Positions 24,301 through 37,500 of a DNA stretch of 64,000 nucleotides are shown here, piece after piece. The notes beneath the pieces were generated by a model. It made no database searches. It had not been told where the DNA came from and saw only the letters and a list, made by a program, of their open reading frames with translations. A program made the position numbers and the translations under genes. Location of the stretch: NCBI GenBank assembly GCA_002914845.1, contig JXTC01000318.1, forward strand, positions 273,951 to 337,950, read 5' to 3'. How positions within the stretch are numbered: position 1 is the first letter of the stretch; each line of letters opens with the position of its first letter. The stretch comes from Trema orientale. Taxonomy: Eukaryota > Streptophyta > Magnoliopsida > Rosales > Cannabaceae.

Positions 24301-25138
24301 ATTTTTTTTTTAAAACTAATCAACCCAACATACTTCCTAATCTAGATGGTTTATGAATGCTCGGAAAACAAATTGACGAAAAACAAACCTGCTGTTAACC
24401 AATTTCCGGTATCGAAGTCTTTGTCGACCAAGACCAACAGCACCTGATGTCACCAAAATGACCTCATACCCTTGAGAATTCAACTCTTTAATCTGTAACC
24501 AGAAAAACTCAAATTTTAACATATTATTTTGCATTTTTCGAATCGCAAAATCGCAAAATGTGATGTCGAAATTACCTGCTCGCACAGGGCACCTAGTCTT
24601 CCAAGTGCTAATCTTCCATCAGCTCGAGTGACAACCGCAGTTCCAACCTTCAAATAAACAAAACACAAATCAGCCAATTATCCAAACCAACATTTCTTTT
24701 CTTTTCTTTTCTTTTCTTTTTGTTTTAATTTCTGAATATTATTCCACTGATTAAATAAACAAACAAATTTCAGGTATCTAACGTTATGCTTAATCCGTAA
24801 AAATCATCATCAAAACAGTAGCATTCATTTCCTTTCTTTTTTTTTTTTTTCGATTTCAATTATCAAATAAACATGCTTTAAATCATCATCAACAAACTTT
24901 AATCGAAAATTAGAAAAAGGCAAAAACTTTTCGGCTTCCTAACTTTCGATTCTCTCATAAACGACACCGTTTTCGCTTAATCGACGCATACAATTAGGGT
25001 TTAAGTAGACTGAAAATCATGCTTAATTCCAAAAAAAAAAAAAAAAATACACAGAGAGAGAGAATGCGAGTGAGGGACCTTGATGATTAGGCGCTTAACC
25101 TCTTTGACGAAAGCTCGAGAACGATCCATGTCGTTCAT
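18326..25138 (-). CDS. P5CS: Delta-1-pyrroline-5-carboxylate synthetase (bifunctional)
   Basis: Twenty exons, in coding order: 25079-25138, 24576-24647, 24389-24492, 24190-24292, 23898-24059, 23539-23816, 22324-22474, 22014-22178, 21699-21776, 21320-21409, 20799-20885, 20584-20670, 20390-20486, 20144-20247, 19915-19990, 19266-19416, 19056-19124, 18814-18880, 18652-18722, 18326-18407. The product is 717 aa, equal to Arabidopsis P5CS1 as I recall it. The N-terminal half is glutamate 5-kinase ([25 protein letters not shown]); the C-terminal half is gamma-glutamyl phosphate reductase with catalytic Cys543 in YPAACNAM and the signature [14 protein letters not shown]. Together they make P5C for proline, the rate-limiting step under drought and salt stress. 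Asp125 and Phe128 (TDHDF) appear to match the proline-feedback site described in Vigna P5CS. Introns 8 and 16 use GC donors. Intron 6 (22475-23538) holds two MITEs. An undetermined base lies at 21076 in intron 10. The gene appears intact. Confidence 0.96.
22753..22961. mobile_element. MITE A in P5CS intron 6
   Basis: About 209 bp. The left end GGGGTGCTAGAATAGTAG pairs, imperfectly, with the reverse complement of the right end GGGATTGAATATAGCAGG. The similarity continues inward over some 55 bp (CATCAATAGGGAAACGA on the left against TATTGATAGGGAAATCAA on the right). It is embedded in an AT microsatellite and cannot code. Confidence 0.7.
22977..23218. mobile_element. MITE B in P5CS intron 6 (GGGCACCAAT family)
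   Basis: About 242 bp. The left end GGGCACCAATCTAGTAGC and reverse complement of the right end GGGTCCCTATCCAATAGG form inverted repeats that continue through ACCTAT(A)TATAG-type sequence. It starts 15 bp after MITE A and sits in the same AT-rich pocket. Related copies lie at 10535 and 61257. Superfamily is not determined. Confidence 0.7.
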
Positions 25139-25264
25139 TGCTGACAGACAGAAATGAACCCGGCGGCGGGTCCAACTCAGTTCCAAAACGAGGCGACTCG
25201 GTGAGTCAAATGTGGTGTGGATCTTTTTGATAGGGTTCTTTTGGATTCAGACGTCTTTCTACTA

Positions 25265-25302
25265 CTTGGAATATTAGATATATAAACATATATATATATC
25301 GT
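25265..25302 (-). promoter_or_regulatory. TATA-rich core promoter candidate of P5CS
   Basis: On the minus strand this reads an AT-only stretch with TTTATATATC, about 130-160 nt upstream of the ATG at 25138. It is the best TATA candidate before the coding start. Because it is also a low-complexity tract, the assignment is tentative. Confidence 0.3.
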
Positions 25303-28300
25303 CCAGATGAGTAAGACGGAGGGAGGTGGTGCCATTGGAGATACGTCCAAAACTATCGGCTTCTTGCTCCCTCCAATTATAGTGTGCCATGTAAGACAAT
25401 AAAAAGGGCTTTTAGGTAAATGCGGTGAATATTATGGTGACGTGGTAAGCTCGGGATATGGGGAGGGGAGAACTGAGAAGATTAAATATATGAATAAATA
25501 ATGATAACCGCGCATTTCTTTTTTCACCAAAAATGCACCTGGTTGTGAATTTATTCTGGTTCACATGACAATATATTTGTGGTAATAGTTCATAAACTAA
25601 CAATATAATAATGGCTACTATATCAATGCATAGTTATACAAATTTGACGTGAAATCGTGCTATTCATCCATGATCCAACTTTATTAAGTAACAGTGCTCA
25701 AAATGTACGTCCAATAATGACACAATTTTAAATCACGTCTTAATTTTGTGAGTGTTTTCCTTTTAAATCAATAATTTTTTGATAAATGGTTGAGAGATTT
25801 CAAAGGGACGGAGCAATTTCAGCTTAGGCTCTCTCTCAATTTTATATTTCCTTTTAAAAGTTAAAAGAAATTTTATATATTTATTAGTTTAGATTATATG
25901 CAAAGTTCCTACTCAGAAATAAAAAAAATTATAAGAAATAAAGAAAAATTATAGAATAGTCTCACACAATGATAAAATGTAGTTTAACTTTAAATAAAAA
26001 TTGTTGGCTCCATCCTAATTTAAATTTTTTTATTTTAAAAGTGAGATATGGTTACTAATTAGTAAGCGAGCCATCCCTTTTTTTCCTTTTGTTTTTTATT
26101 TATTATGGATGGATTTGGGAGTACCTCCAAAAATCAAGACACATTATTATGTAAATGTTAAAAATATAGAAACTAAGTAGTGTCTTTTATTTCAAGCAGA
26201 AAAAAAATGGAATTTCTGTTATTCTAAATGTTATAATTAATTGGTGATTAAATAAAAGAAAGGCGCACAAGCCTACAAGGCCTAGAAGTTGGCGCACGTA
26301 AGTGGAGAACACGACAAGTAAAATACTAATGTGATTGATCTGGTGATAGATCCGTGTCATGCGGGAGGCCCCTTAGGTGTCTTGTCTGTTATCTGCACCT
26401 GCACCTGCCTATCATAGTTTGATTCCCAGGCAATATACCTTTCACGGTATCTGTGTACATATAATATAGTTTATCATTTTCAATAATCAATAGGGTTATT
26501 GGTTACACTACACTATTTAGAGGTACAAATTTTAATGTTACAGTTGGGTAAAACTTAGTTATAAAATATTTTTGTCCACTATCATCAATCATACGAAAAT
26601 ACCAAGGGGTTATCTCCCAAAGAGAGGAAAAAAAAAAAACAAAAATACCAAAGGGCCGTTGAAAAAGATGTTAAGAGGGCCAGAGGCCATCAATATCACA
26701 TATTAATAAAAAGGTTCTTATTTTTTAGTTCAATATAAGTAAATGTTGGTTTTTTAAATATTATAGCAAAATGTCTAGTATATATATTTATATATTAAAT
26801 ATAAAATATTATATACCATATACTCAGTATATTAACTAAAATTAATAGATATAGATATACTTATGTAAAAATATATATATATATATTTGGACATTTAGCT
26901 ATAAAATTTAAAAAATAAATATCTACTTAATCATATTTAAAATATTAGTCATTCACTTAAATTTTTCTAATAAAAATACCTCATTAATAAATTATTTTAT
27001 CTATGAGTCCTATATTTTTTTTAATTTATTTATTTGTTGTTTTTTAACGAGATCTCTTAGTCTTATTTGAAAATCAAACCTAATGCCATAAAAACTAAAC
27101 ATTGCCTTAAAAAAAAAAAAAAAAAAAAAAAAACTTAAGACTGTTCCAAATATTAATATTTATCTTCTTTCTAAACCTCGCAGCATTAATGATGTATATT
27201 TTTAGTTAGAAATTCGTATACAAAAGAATCAAATACCGATGTTTGTAGGATTCATTTTCTACTTCTTTAATAACCTATTGCATTTTCTTTTTTGCTGGAA
27301 TTTATAACCTATTGCATATTATTATTTCCCTACTTTTGGTATATTTAATACATTAAGTCACAAGTGGCTCTCACCTTGACTTTTTGGTTCAATCATTTAC
27401 TTTTTATGTTGGAATATCCCTTACGGAAATCAATTTTTATGTGGGCCATTTTTATGTGGGCCAAAGTCATTGGTATATCTTTGCACATTCATGGTACTAG
27501 ACAACCTTTTACTTCATTTCCCGTGAAAACCAAATAAAATAAGAGGCGTCATTGCTTTAATAATGGGACCAGAATTCAGAACTCACTTCCTCCCCATTTC
27601 TCATGAGTCGAGACTCAGCAAAAGTGTATCAGTTGGGGAGCTTTCCTTTCCACTTGGCCACGTTTTAGCCAATTAAAGTAACACACCAAAAATCAAAGAG
27701 GTGATTTTCGTGATGAGTAGGGTGGGAGAACGTAGAATCAGCCCCTGACAAGAATTTTGTCTCTATGCACGTAATGTCGTAATCCAACATGTTTTACTTG
27801 TTAATTACCTTTAAAAAAAAGAAGAAGAAAAGAAAACGTTCCGGTAAACTTATTCATTTGTTTAGGCTTTAAAGAATATCCATGACCGTCAGTCTCATGA
27901 ACTTTGCCTCCTTAATCTTGGATTAGTATAAACATTAACCCCATTGGAGATTTAAAAGAATATCAGTAAGCCATCTGAGCTGCAGCAAAAATAAAGATTA
28001 GATCATCGGCCGAAAAAGGGGAAAACAAATTGAGATGGACAAACCCATATGAAGCTGAAATCTTTCTAGTGAAACTGTATTTACACGACCAAATTTAAGC
28101 AAGACAATACTCCAAGACTAAATTACAAGAAGAAACACAAAAAAGTTAATCCTTTCGTGATCTTTTCTCGGGGGAAAAAAAAAAATAAGAGAACTTTCAG
28201 GCCATTACAAAATCAACTAGCACAATGCAATTGTAACTCATTAGACGCTTCTTTTCTCCCATTCAAGCATGTCTTACAGTGAAACCAAGTCAGTGTGCCA

Positions 28301-28457
28301 ACATACAGCAAGCATGTCCTTCCGGATAGATTCCACCATGGTTAATCAATCAAATAGCGCACACAAATTCCTCTCCAGTAGATTTTAAGTCAACTTTTTT
28401 TTTAATCCAAATAAATTCAACACAATTGCTTGAAATTTAGATTGTCACAGCCCAACC
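25303..28457. other. Gene-free intergenic region, P5CS promoter side to Yip1-like gene 3' side
   Basis: No coding region can be supported in either strand. It carries a MITE at 26737-26928 (listed separately), a 14-bp tandem duplication (TTTTTATGTGGGCC at about 27436-27463), long A-runs (27109-27133) and AT microsatellites. Upstream regulatory DNA of P5CS should lie in its left part, but I can name no specific site. Confidence 0.4.
26737..26928. mobile_element. AT-rich MITE with ATTATAGCNAAATGTC-type TIRs (copy 1)
   Basis: The left end AAGTAAATGTTGGTTTTTTAAAT followed by ATTATAGCAAAATGTC matches the reverse complement of the right end, AAGTAGATATTTATTTTTTAAA followed by TTTATAGCTAAATGTC. The 192-bp body is a near palindrome. 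Copy 2, in the opposite orientation, is at 38956-39160, and the two align along their full length. Confidence 0.75.
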
Positions 28458-31400
28458 TCATGGAAAGAACCAGACCTTGATGAAGACAGCCAAAGCTAAT
28501 TGCAAAGTAAATGCTGCCACAACCACTATCGTAAGATCACTTCCCTCTATATAAGACTTCAGATTCGAGCCAACAAAGCATGCTGAGGCAGCACCAGTGA
28601 GAAGAATTATCATCCACCGGAGAAACTCCACGGGGATTACCAGCAGAAACTGAAATTTTCCACCAAATTACCTATTAGATGATATTGTAGGAACATAATG
28701 TTTAAGTTGTAACTAATGAACAAATGATAAAGTTAAGCTTTCTCTTTGATGTCATGATAAAAGTTAAGACATTTCAAGAGACTGCTTCTTGATGAGTGTC
28801 AGGATTTCAGGTATTTCTTAATGTTGCTCATTAATCACAAAGATACAGGATCTCAAAAGATTTTATACTTTGGTAGAGATGTAGAATTACATTAGTTCAA
28901 TGAAGAGCGTTGAGAATTGGCATGTGCCCTCTTTTTCATTAATCTTAGTTCAAACCCTAGAGGTATAATACGGGAAAAGAAAATAAGAAAATAAAACAAA
29001 ACAATAGAAGAAAAGGTAACTACTTACAGAGGCCAGAACAAAAATGAAGAGAGAGTATCCCCACATGCACCAAAACTTAACAAGGCTAGGATTTGAACCC
29101 ATGTACTGAAGAAGGAAATAAAATGCCAACGGCACCACAGCTGCATAACCATAGACTGAACCTGCTGCTACATTTACATAGTTGACATTAAAACTCCAAG
29201 AAGTACCACTGTTGGTGTGCTTTTGCATGAGGTAGGTGGCACAGTTTCCAAGTGAAGCAAGCACAAATACCAATGTAGTGGAGATCCAGATTAGCCCATA
29301 TCTACAATATCAAAAGAATTCAGACCAAGAACAGAAATATTTGATGCTCATGCAAGATCATTTTTGTGCCACCGCATGATTGTGACCTAATGTACATCAA
29401 CTTCCAATCAGAACCTCATCCACTGTGACCCACCAAACAAGTCTAGCCATCATATTTTGTAAGATCAAGAAATTAGAGCAAAATGTTTCCAATTGTAGTA
29501 ATTAGCACTCTAGCAAAAACAAAAATTAAAAATTAAACACAAATATACCATGAGCTAATAGCTAATACTTGTTTCTAGATTTGATATTTCTTTCTTCTTT
29601 GTTACAGAAACTTATATTAGTTTGAACAATGGGAATATTTATATTCGTCATGCTTTTTATGTCAAATAGAAAATATTCAGCACTTTGAAGCTTAAATCCA
29701 ACCTTAAACATTTATTTTAGCATCAGAATTTATTGATTCCCTTCTTTTATCCTCCCAACGGATACATTTCATCCCCTAGGAATACTTCATATTTTTCCAA
29801 CCGAAGTTAGAATGCGGAATTACTACTAGTAACCAAAAATGAAAGAACACAGATTAGAACGGAAAAGCAGAACTCACAGGTCAGGGTTAGCATCGATCTT
29901 GGCAAAAAAGTCTCCACCAATGGGATGTAGAGCACTGAGCAATCTGTTTAAGACAATATCTGTATCCACATTGAAATATTGTGTGTACGATGAGATACTA
30001 AATACTCCTCTCCAGTTGTTTGCCGGTTGTTGTTCAAAGCCTTCTGCATGGATTGAAAGGAAGAAAACAAATAGTCATAAATCAAAAAATAAAACAAAAG
30101 AGGGCTGCAGGGTTCAGGGGTAGAAGTCTAGGTGTTGCACACACATGCACTGAATATAAATGGCAGTAAATTTTGTTCTAATTGTAATTGATAATTCCAC
30201 GTCCTGTGCAGGTAAGTATTGTAAAATGTGAAAAAAAGTGAATGAGAATGATAGGCCCCAGATGTATAATCACAGGTTATAGAGAATGAAAATAGAAGAA
30301 ATTATGAAAACAAGACTACCGATGTATTGAAAATAGAAGAAGAAGAAGAAGACACAGTGACTCTAGACATTCAAGAGGCCTAGAACTCTCCCCTGGAGCT
30401 CAACTCCAATGAACCACCTCCCCCCCTTCCCCAATTCCCCCCCCTCTCTTTATTCAATCTCCCCGTTCCCTCTGCAACGGCCTCCCACCCCCCTCTAACA
30501 AACTAACTAATATTGGTTATAATTCCCCTGCAGTCTTGACACGTTGACTTTACTTCTTTGTAGATCCTTCCCACTGACTCCTACTATACGGCTATATTTT
30601 CTTAGTGCCACGTCGTGCATATGTGAAACGCACTGGTGGTTTATCAGAGAACTTGCAAAAACCAATCAAGCATCTCAAGTCGAGAAGACCCAAGGAAGTT
30701 CCAGAAAGGGAAATACTTTCTTAAGTGAATAAATGTTGCTTCTTATCGAAAGAAAAAATAAATGAAGCTGACATCAGTGATGTTGGAAGAAGTTTTATCA
30801 AAACGTATTGTACCATTCTTCTTTGAAATGATTAATGGTAAAGAAATTATAATAAAACAAAACTTTATTTAAAAAAAAAAAAAGAAAACAATCAATTGAT
30901 ACGTCATGCTAAGAAAATAAACAAATACACCACGGAGAGTATATAATTTCCACCAACAATTTACCTACATTCTAGATTCTTCCTTCAACCTGAGTACGAC
31001 AGAAGGACCAAATAAAGGATAATGGACACATTTATTAAATAAATCTCCTGCTTGAATTTTCTCATAAACTAATCTTTAACCACGACTAGACAATTGAAAG
31101 TATGTTCTGATTCAAAACTAAAAACACAAAACAAGTTTGATTCTGCCAAAGTACAGTCTAAGGATAAAGTCAAAATACAGTCTCAACACTTAGCTAAATA
31201 AACATATACGGACAGTCTCCTATATCTTCAACCAGCAATGAGAAATACGAACCTTAACTTGAAACACATTTGCTACAAATCTTAGTGATAACAAGTCTCT
31301 GTGTGTGTGTGTGTGTGTGTGTCACTTGACTGTTATAATTTCTCTGAACGGAAACAAGAACACAATAGCATAATTTATTCTTAAGTTAACAAGACTCATT

Positions 31401-32510
31401 AAAAGAAAGAAGAAAGGAAAAGAGTAAAGACGATGGTGTAAAATCATTGTAAAGCATAAAGTCATTAATTTATCAAGCATGATACCACCTGGACTTGGAC
31501 TTCCAAGAGTTTGATAGCCCCTTCCCCTGTCTCCTCCATTATTTGGCGGAAATATTTGCATATTAGCTTCTGGCACTGCATACAAGAACAAAAACACATA
31601 TTTTGAAGCAAAATAGACTTAGAGTAAGGCCAACATGCACCTGCACAAAAGAAACGCCTCAGTGAATTAAGAAAGGAGAGAATAAACATCATACCATCAT
31701 AGCTTGTGGTGCTCTTTTCCTTTTCTTCACTGATAACAGCCTATTCACCGAAAGCCATAGAAACATAAGTTAGTGTACATCATCCATTTGGGCGTATGTA
31801 TACTGATAACCACAAGGAAGAATGGTTAATGGCAGACTAAAATCACAACATAAGTGATAACAATAGATTGCTCTTATAAGTAATAATTAGCCAATTACTT
31901 TCTCATTACAATGAGTCAATGTGGCTTATCGAATGTGGGGGTTAATAATTTCACAGTAAAGGTAGTAAACCCTCCGAAAACGAAAATGCCGCAGAAAAGA
32001 TTATTTTCAATGTCTAGAACAAACAATAGAGCGTATTTAATGATAGAGACAGATTAAACCTTTAGCTTATCACTGTCTACCATCTATCATTTGGAGCTAA
32101 CAGTCAAAATTTCTAGGGAATATGTATACATACATGCTCAATTTAACAGCTAAAGGGGAAAAATGAAAAGCAAAATTAAACCCACAAGCAAAAAGGGAAA
32201 CCCATTAGCTCTGTTCAAATAGTTAACATTTCTTGTCCAATTTTCCCTCCTTTTCCCAGGAAACAAACAATAACAAATTTTACAACAGCTGATCAATCTC
32301 GATCACTACATTTACGAGATCAATATTAAATTAACAAATTAAACATAATATCTCGAATTAAATTGAACAAAAAAAGATGAAATTGAATCAAATACGAGGT
32401 GAATTATGCGAAAAGGCAACAATTAAGAAGTAGAGATAGTAATGAAGAAGACGTACAGGAACTGAGCCGAGCAAATGGCTGGTGGGGAGGTTTTTGAGAG
32501 AATCGTCCAT
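28458..32510 (-). CDS. Yip1-domain integral membrane protein (YIPF1/2-like)
   Basis: Six exons on the minus strand, 32457-32510, 31695-31740, 31489-31575, 29878-30043, 29028-29301 and 28458-28649, encode 272 aa. Yip1-family proteins are five-span membrane proteins of the ER-Golgi/TGN that bind Rab GTPases and help vesicle traffic. The first 85 residues are soluble and polar with a Pro/Gly-rich part. Then come ISSYTQYFNVDTDIV (residues 79-93), the family's DLYGLIW (117-123), and five hydrophobic spans at about 120-142, 163-184, 194-216, 220-240 and 249-270, with GYSLFIF in span 3. It ends with KVWFFP. All introns are GT-AG and phases agree. Assignment to the YIPF1/2 branch rests on the DLYG-type motif and length; subfamily is less certain than the family. 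Confidence 0.9.
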
Positions 32511-33000
32511 TGAAATAGAAAAATTAAGCAGTGAATACAGAGAGAGAGAGAGAGAAGAGTTTGAAGCTCAGATAGCCATGGCGTTCGTCGAAAATGGCGG
32601 AGATTCGAGGGTTTTGGGAGGGGGAGCTGGAACTGGCTCGCAACTCGGAAACGAACCCTAGACGTTGCTTTTCGTGGTTTAGAAGTAACACAGACGCGAG
32701 AGGAGAGAGAATGACCACTACTGGTATCATCAAACCATGGTTAAGAAAACAAGACCCTTTTCTTTTTCCTTTTTTTCTATTCACACGCGCCGATTGAAAG
32801 GCGATTGGAATCACGCTTTTATTTGGTTGAGTTTTTTCCACATGGGGTGTAGTGTAACGGGCCGAATGTGCGTACGAGCTTAGAAGGGGTGTAGTGTAAC
32901 GGGCCGAATGAACCGATGCTATCATTTAGGCCCAAACTTGCCTCCAACAAGAATGGGCTAGAAACTATTTCGTCTTAGCCCAAAACAATAAAGAAATTAT
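32511..33000. repeat. Upstream region of Yip1-like gene with a 25-bp direct repeat
   Basis: GGGGTGTAGTGTAACGGGCC plus GAATG occurs at 32844-32868 and again at 32886-32910. The repeat generates a duplicated SARYTTP frame on the other strand that is not a gene. GGCCCA/AGCCCA words (around 32928 and 32976) resemble site II elements. No further gene is seen. Confidence 0.6.
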
Positions 33001-33654
33001 GGTGTATGACCACTTTTTTAAATTTGTTCAAGTTTATGTCCACCAATTTTATATTATAGCTAAATGTCCAAATTTTTAAAAACCATCAGCTAATGAATAT
33101 TTAGTTTTCCGATTTTATCCTTACTTATTTTGTTCAGTTTTTTTTTTTTTTTTCGTTTTTCTCCCGATTTCTTCTTCTCGCTTTTTCTCTCTATTTTCTG
33201 GTTCTTCTCTCTCTCTTATTTTTTCTTGTTCAGCCATTGATTTCTTCAGAAGCTTTGTTCGTGGATGTTGACTGTTTTGAGTGAATCTTTGGCCAAATCA
33301 TGTGTGTGCACCATTGTTTGCTTCTTTTTTCTTCTTCTTCTTCTTCTTCTTCTCCGGTACTCGTGGAGTTTTCCGGCAATTCTTGTTCTTCTCTCTTTGG
33401 ATCGGTTGATTTTGATATTTGATTTTGATCTTGTTTAGGTATGTGTTGTTTTCTTGATTTTGAATTTTGTTTCTTTAGAATCATATGTATAATTTTGTGT
33501 TTATTCTATTGTATTTTATTTTTGAGGATTTTCATTTTTATTGTTAATTTGTGTTGCAATTATTGTTAGTCTTCGTGTAATCTAGTTTTTTGTAAGGTCT
33601 TTGTAGCAATTTTTAATTTTGTATATGTTTTGGAATGATTTTCGTAATTGGTAT

Positions 33655-34560
33655 TGGTTCATCAATTTTCTGTCGTGGTACATATAATTTTTATGGTGGT
33701 ATATATGATTTTTTTGGTGGTATATGGTATTATTATTCTCTGTATTTTATTGATGAAGATATACAGTATTTCTTATTTGGTTCATATATTTTTTGTCTTG
33801 GTATATATGATTTTTGCCATGGTACATTGTATTCCTGTTATTTGACTATTGTTGATGTTGATATTCAATATTCTCTTGTTTTGTTCATATATTTATGTTC
33901 CTAGTACATATAGCTTTTTTTGTGGTATATATTCTTGTAATTTGTTGTGGTATATGACATTAGTGTTATCTTTTTTTTTTTTTGTTATTTGGTTCATATT
34001 TTTCTAGTCGTAATATATATAACTTTTGTGGTGGTATATGATTTTTTGTTCTCTAGTTAGTATTCATGAATATGTCAAATATTTTATTGTTTGGTTCATA
34101 TATTTATGATTATGGTATATATGCTTTATGTGGTGGTATATGGTTTTTTTTGTTCTCTGGTTAGTATTCATGAGCATATCATATATTTTGTTGTTTGGTT
34201 CATATATTTATGGTCATGGTATATATGATTTCTATGGTGGTTTATGCTATTACTGTTCTCTGGTTGTTGTTGATGAAGATATTTGGTATTTTTTTGTTTG
34301 GTACATATATTTTTTGTTTTGGTATATATAATTTTTATCGTGGTACATTGTACTCCTATTGTGTGGTTATTGTTGATGTAGATGTTCATATTCTCTTATT
34401 TGGAATTCATTTATTTTTGTTTATAGCATATATAATTTTTATTGTGGTATATGGCATTCTGTTGTCTTGTTTTTTGTTGATGAAGAAATTCAATATTCTC
34501 TTATTTAGTTCATATATTTTTAGTCTTAGTATATATATATATGTATCATCTTCTGATTTT
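33655..34560 (+). repeat. Minisatellite of about 103 bp, nine units
   Basis: Units begin with TTCATATATTT (or a variant) at 33658, 33781, 33884, 33993, 34095, 34199, 34302, 34406 and 34509, a spacing of 102-109 bp after the first. Each unit contains TGGTATATATGATTTT-, GTGGTATATGG- and GTTGATGAAGATATT-like words. Several frames stay open through parts of it, giving Tyr/Phe-rich repetitive products that are not credible proteins. Confidence 0.85.
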
Positions 34561-37500
34561 GATTTCTGTTTATGGTACATTTGCAGCTTCATGCATAAGA
34601 TTAGTGCATATTACTTGGGCAAAGTACGGTAGATACAAGTAATTGGGCCACAACTGAAAAACTTGCAGAAATCTAATTTTTATGGAATTACGTATTACAA
34701 AGAGGATGAAAAACTATAGGCATCATTAGTTTTTTTTTTTTTTTTTAGTACTGAGTTGTAGTTTGTGTTCTTATGAAATAAAAGTTTTTTTCCGTATTTT
34801 TATACATTAATTTTTTATGTTGGTATATAAAAATTTTGTCATGGTATATGAGATTATATACCAGATTTATTACTTGAGATTCTGCATATTACTTTGTTTC
34901 TAGGTGTTCTTACACTTTCAAGTACATTGTTATCTTGTCTTTGTATAGGGAAAATTTTTCATGATATAACTGGATTTATTACTTGCTGCATTATCAAATT
35001 TTTTCTTTGTTGGTAGAAGAAAAAACAGTCATTGTATATAATTTGTATAAACGTATGTACCGTGTTCGAAATCTTATGAAGTATTAAGAAAAATTATGTA
35101 CTATTTCTGAATTGAGTTGTGGTATATGAACGTATATACCAAGTTCAAATTCTTATTAACCATTAAGAAAAACTTATGTACCAAACTTATTCACTAGTAA
35201 GAAAAACTATTAAGATGGATAATGCTAGATATCTCAAATAGTTTATCAAATTTTTAATACCAACATATGTGGCAAGTATGTTATCACAATTCAATTAGTG
35301 AATAGTATTGAACTCATTTGTGGTAAGTTTTAATGCACCAATTGAATGGTAATAACTCACTTGTCACATATATTGGTACAAATATTTTGGTGAATTAATT
35401 GAGATATCTAGCATTATCCTTTGAAGATATATACCTATTTTATATTTTTATGAACATATAAAATAAAGAAAATCTTATCTACCTAGTTCAAAAGATTATA
35501 TAACATAAAGAAAATAGTTTTTTCAATACACGTTATCATTCCTAATCAGTTTCAGTTTTTTTTTTATTACACAAGTGTACTTCACATAGTGATTTAATTA
35601 GAAACAAGTAAGTAATAGTTAAGATTCAAAAACTGAATTCTATAAAACTTATGAACTAGTGACAAAATTTTTCAATATCCATTATCTTCACAATTAAAAT
35701 ATCAAATACAATTATTTTGTAAAACAATAAAATCACATTGTTTCTTAAATAAAACAAAATTATATATTTTATATCAATTTCACATTTCTCTTTCCATGTC
35801 ACTTGTGCGTCCTCTTTTAATTTTGTCTTCAGTCTAATGATAAAGTTCGATAATCAGCTTTTGTCGATAGAATGCCTTTTTGAATGCCTTTTTTTTTGGT
35901 ATTACTTCTTGTAAGCTCTCATCTATCATCAATGCCTCTGCTCTGTTGATGACAAACATTCCACAGTTGACTCTATATTGATGAAAGAAACTGTTAGATT
36001 TTACAAGTCATGTACCAAGTATTAAACATCATATACCATTGTCAAATTAGCATATACTATATTAAAGTATCAAATATTATTTAGAAGTCATATACCAAGC
36101 ATTAAAAATTATATACTATAGTCAAGTTTGTATATAAACTTGATACATAGTTCTGCACACTAGGTAGTAAGCATATGAACCATATTTAACAGAAACATAT
36201 ATCAAATTTTTTTCATATAAGAAAAATACTACAGGTACATAAAAATACAAAGTAGGTACATGAATATGTACATAAGGTACATAACCTTGTGAAACAGATT
36301 TAACAGACATATTTCAAGTTTTTGTCAAATAAGAAAAACGCATCAGGTATATAAAGATATAAACTAGGTGCATGATTATGCACATTAAGTATATGAGCAT
36401 ATGAACCAAATTAACGAAAATATATTTCAACCTAAAAACTTGAAGTCTTATGTACAATACAAATAAGCTGATCAATGAAAAAAACATAACAATAACAAGT
36501 TTACTTCACATTTCTTAAACACTTCTATTAGAATTGATTTTTTATTTGATATTATTTTTAATTACATGACCACCGTATATCACTACAAAAATTTTATATA
36601 CTATAAACTAAAATATACGAACTAAATAATATAATATTTAATATCTTCATCAATACTAACCAGGATCTATATGCTAAAAATAATACAAAAAAAAAACTTA
36701 TGAATGAAATACATAAACTTATAAACCAAACATCGAAAGTGATGGAAATTTTCATTCGGGTATTTTATCAAATGCTTTAACTGGTGTATGGTTATGAAAC
36801 ATGCCTATAAACCATAAACTTATGAATCAAAGGGAGCTCTCATATATACAAATAAAATTAAACGCTTTAACTGGTACAGCTGATATTGGTTTGTGAGCCA
36901 ATAACCTGATATGGGTTTCAGGCACATATGATGGTGACTTAATCAAGTATTTGTCAAACAGGTGAATATACAAAAAAATGACCATGTAAAAGTTCGAAAG
37001 GTGAGTTAGATGAAGGGAAGGTAGTTTGGGAATACAATATAGTCTATTTTATCTAGAATTTGCAAATATATAAACTAAATATACAAGGTTATGAAAGAAA
37101 TACATAAATTTATTAACCAAACATAAATTAAATCGGTGATGAAAAAAATCATCAACCATTCTGAAAAAATAATGAACCACTATGAAAATTTTATAAACCC
37201 CTAGGAAAACATCATGAACCACTATAAAATTTTCATGAACCACTATGCAATTGACCAAGTAAATAATCATGTTTACAATTCACACCATTACCGCACAGGT
37301 TAATATAATTATTGGAAACATTGTGGCAAAAACCTGATATGGGTTTCAAGTACATAAAAACATTGTGACTCTAAAATTTTTACAAGGATCAAAACAAATA
37401 TTTTTTGTAAATTAATTTATATAAGCTATAACAATACCACTATTTCTATTTTAAGCGATTTAAGCACTCTGATTTTTGTCTTTTACTATCAAAAGTAATG

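Noticed and set aside
26330-26460. Possible tRNA-derived SINE (GTTTGATTCCC resembles a B box)
   Set aside because: No convincing A box, no A-tail and no flanking duplication could be found.
32524-32925. 133-codon minus frame upstream of the Yip1-like gene
   Set aside because: Its start is a translated 25-bp direct repeat and it overlaps the leader of the Yip1-like gene; no domain seen.
33635-34632. Several open frames giving Tyr/Phe-rich proteins
   Set aside because: They run through the 103-bp minisatellite, whose unit is not a multiple of three, so no stable protein repeat is maintained.
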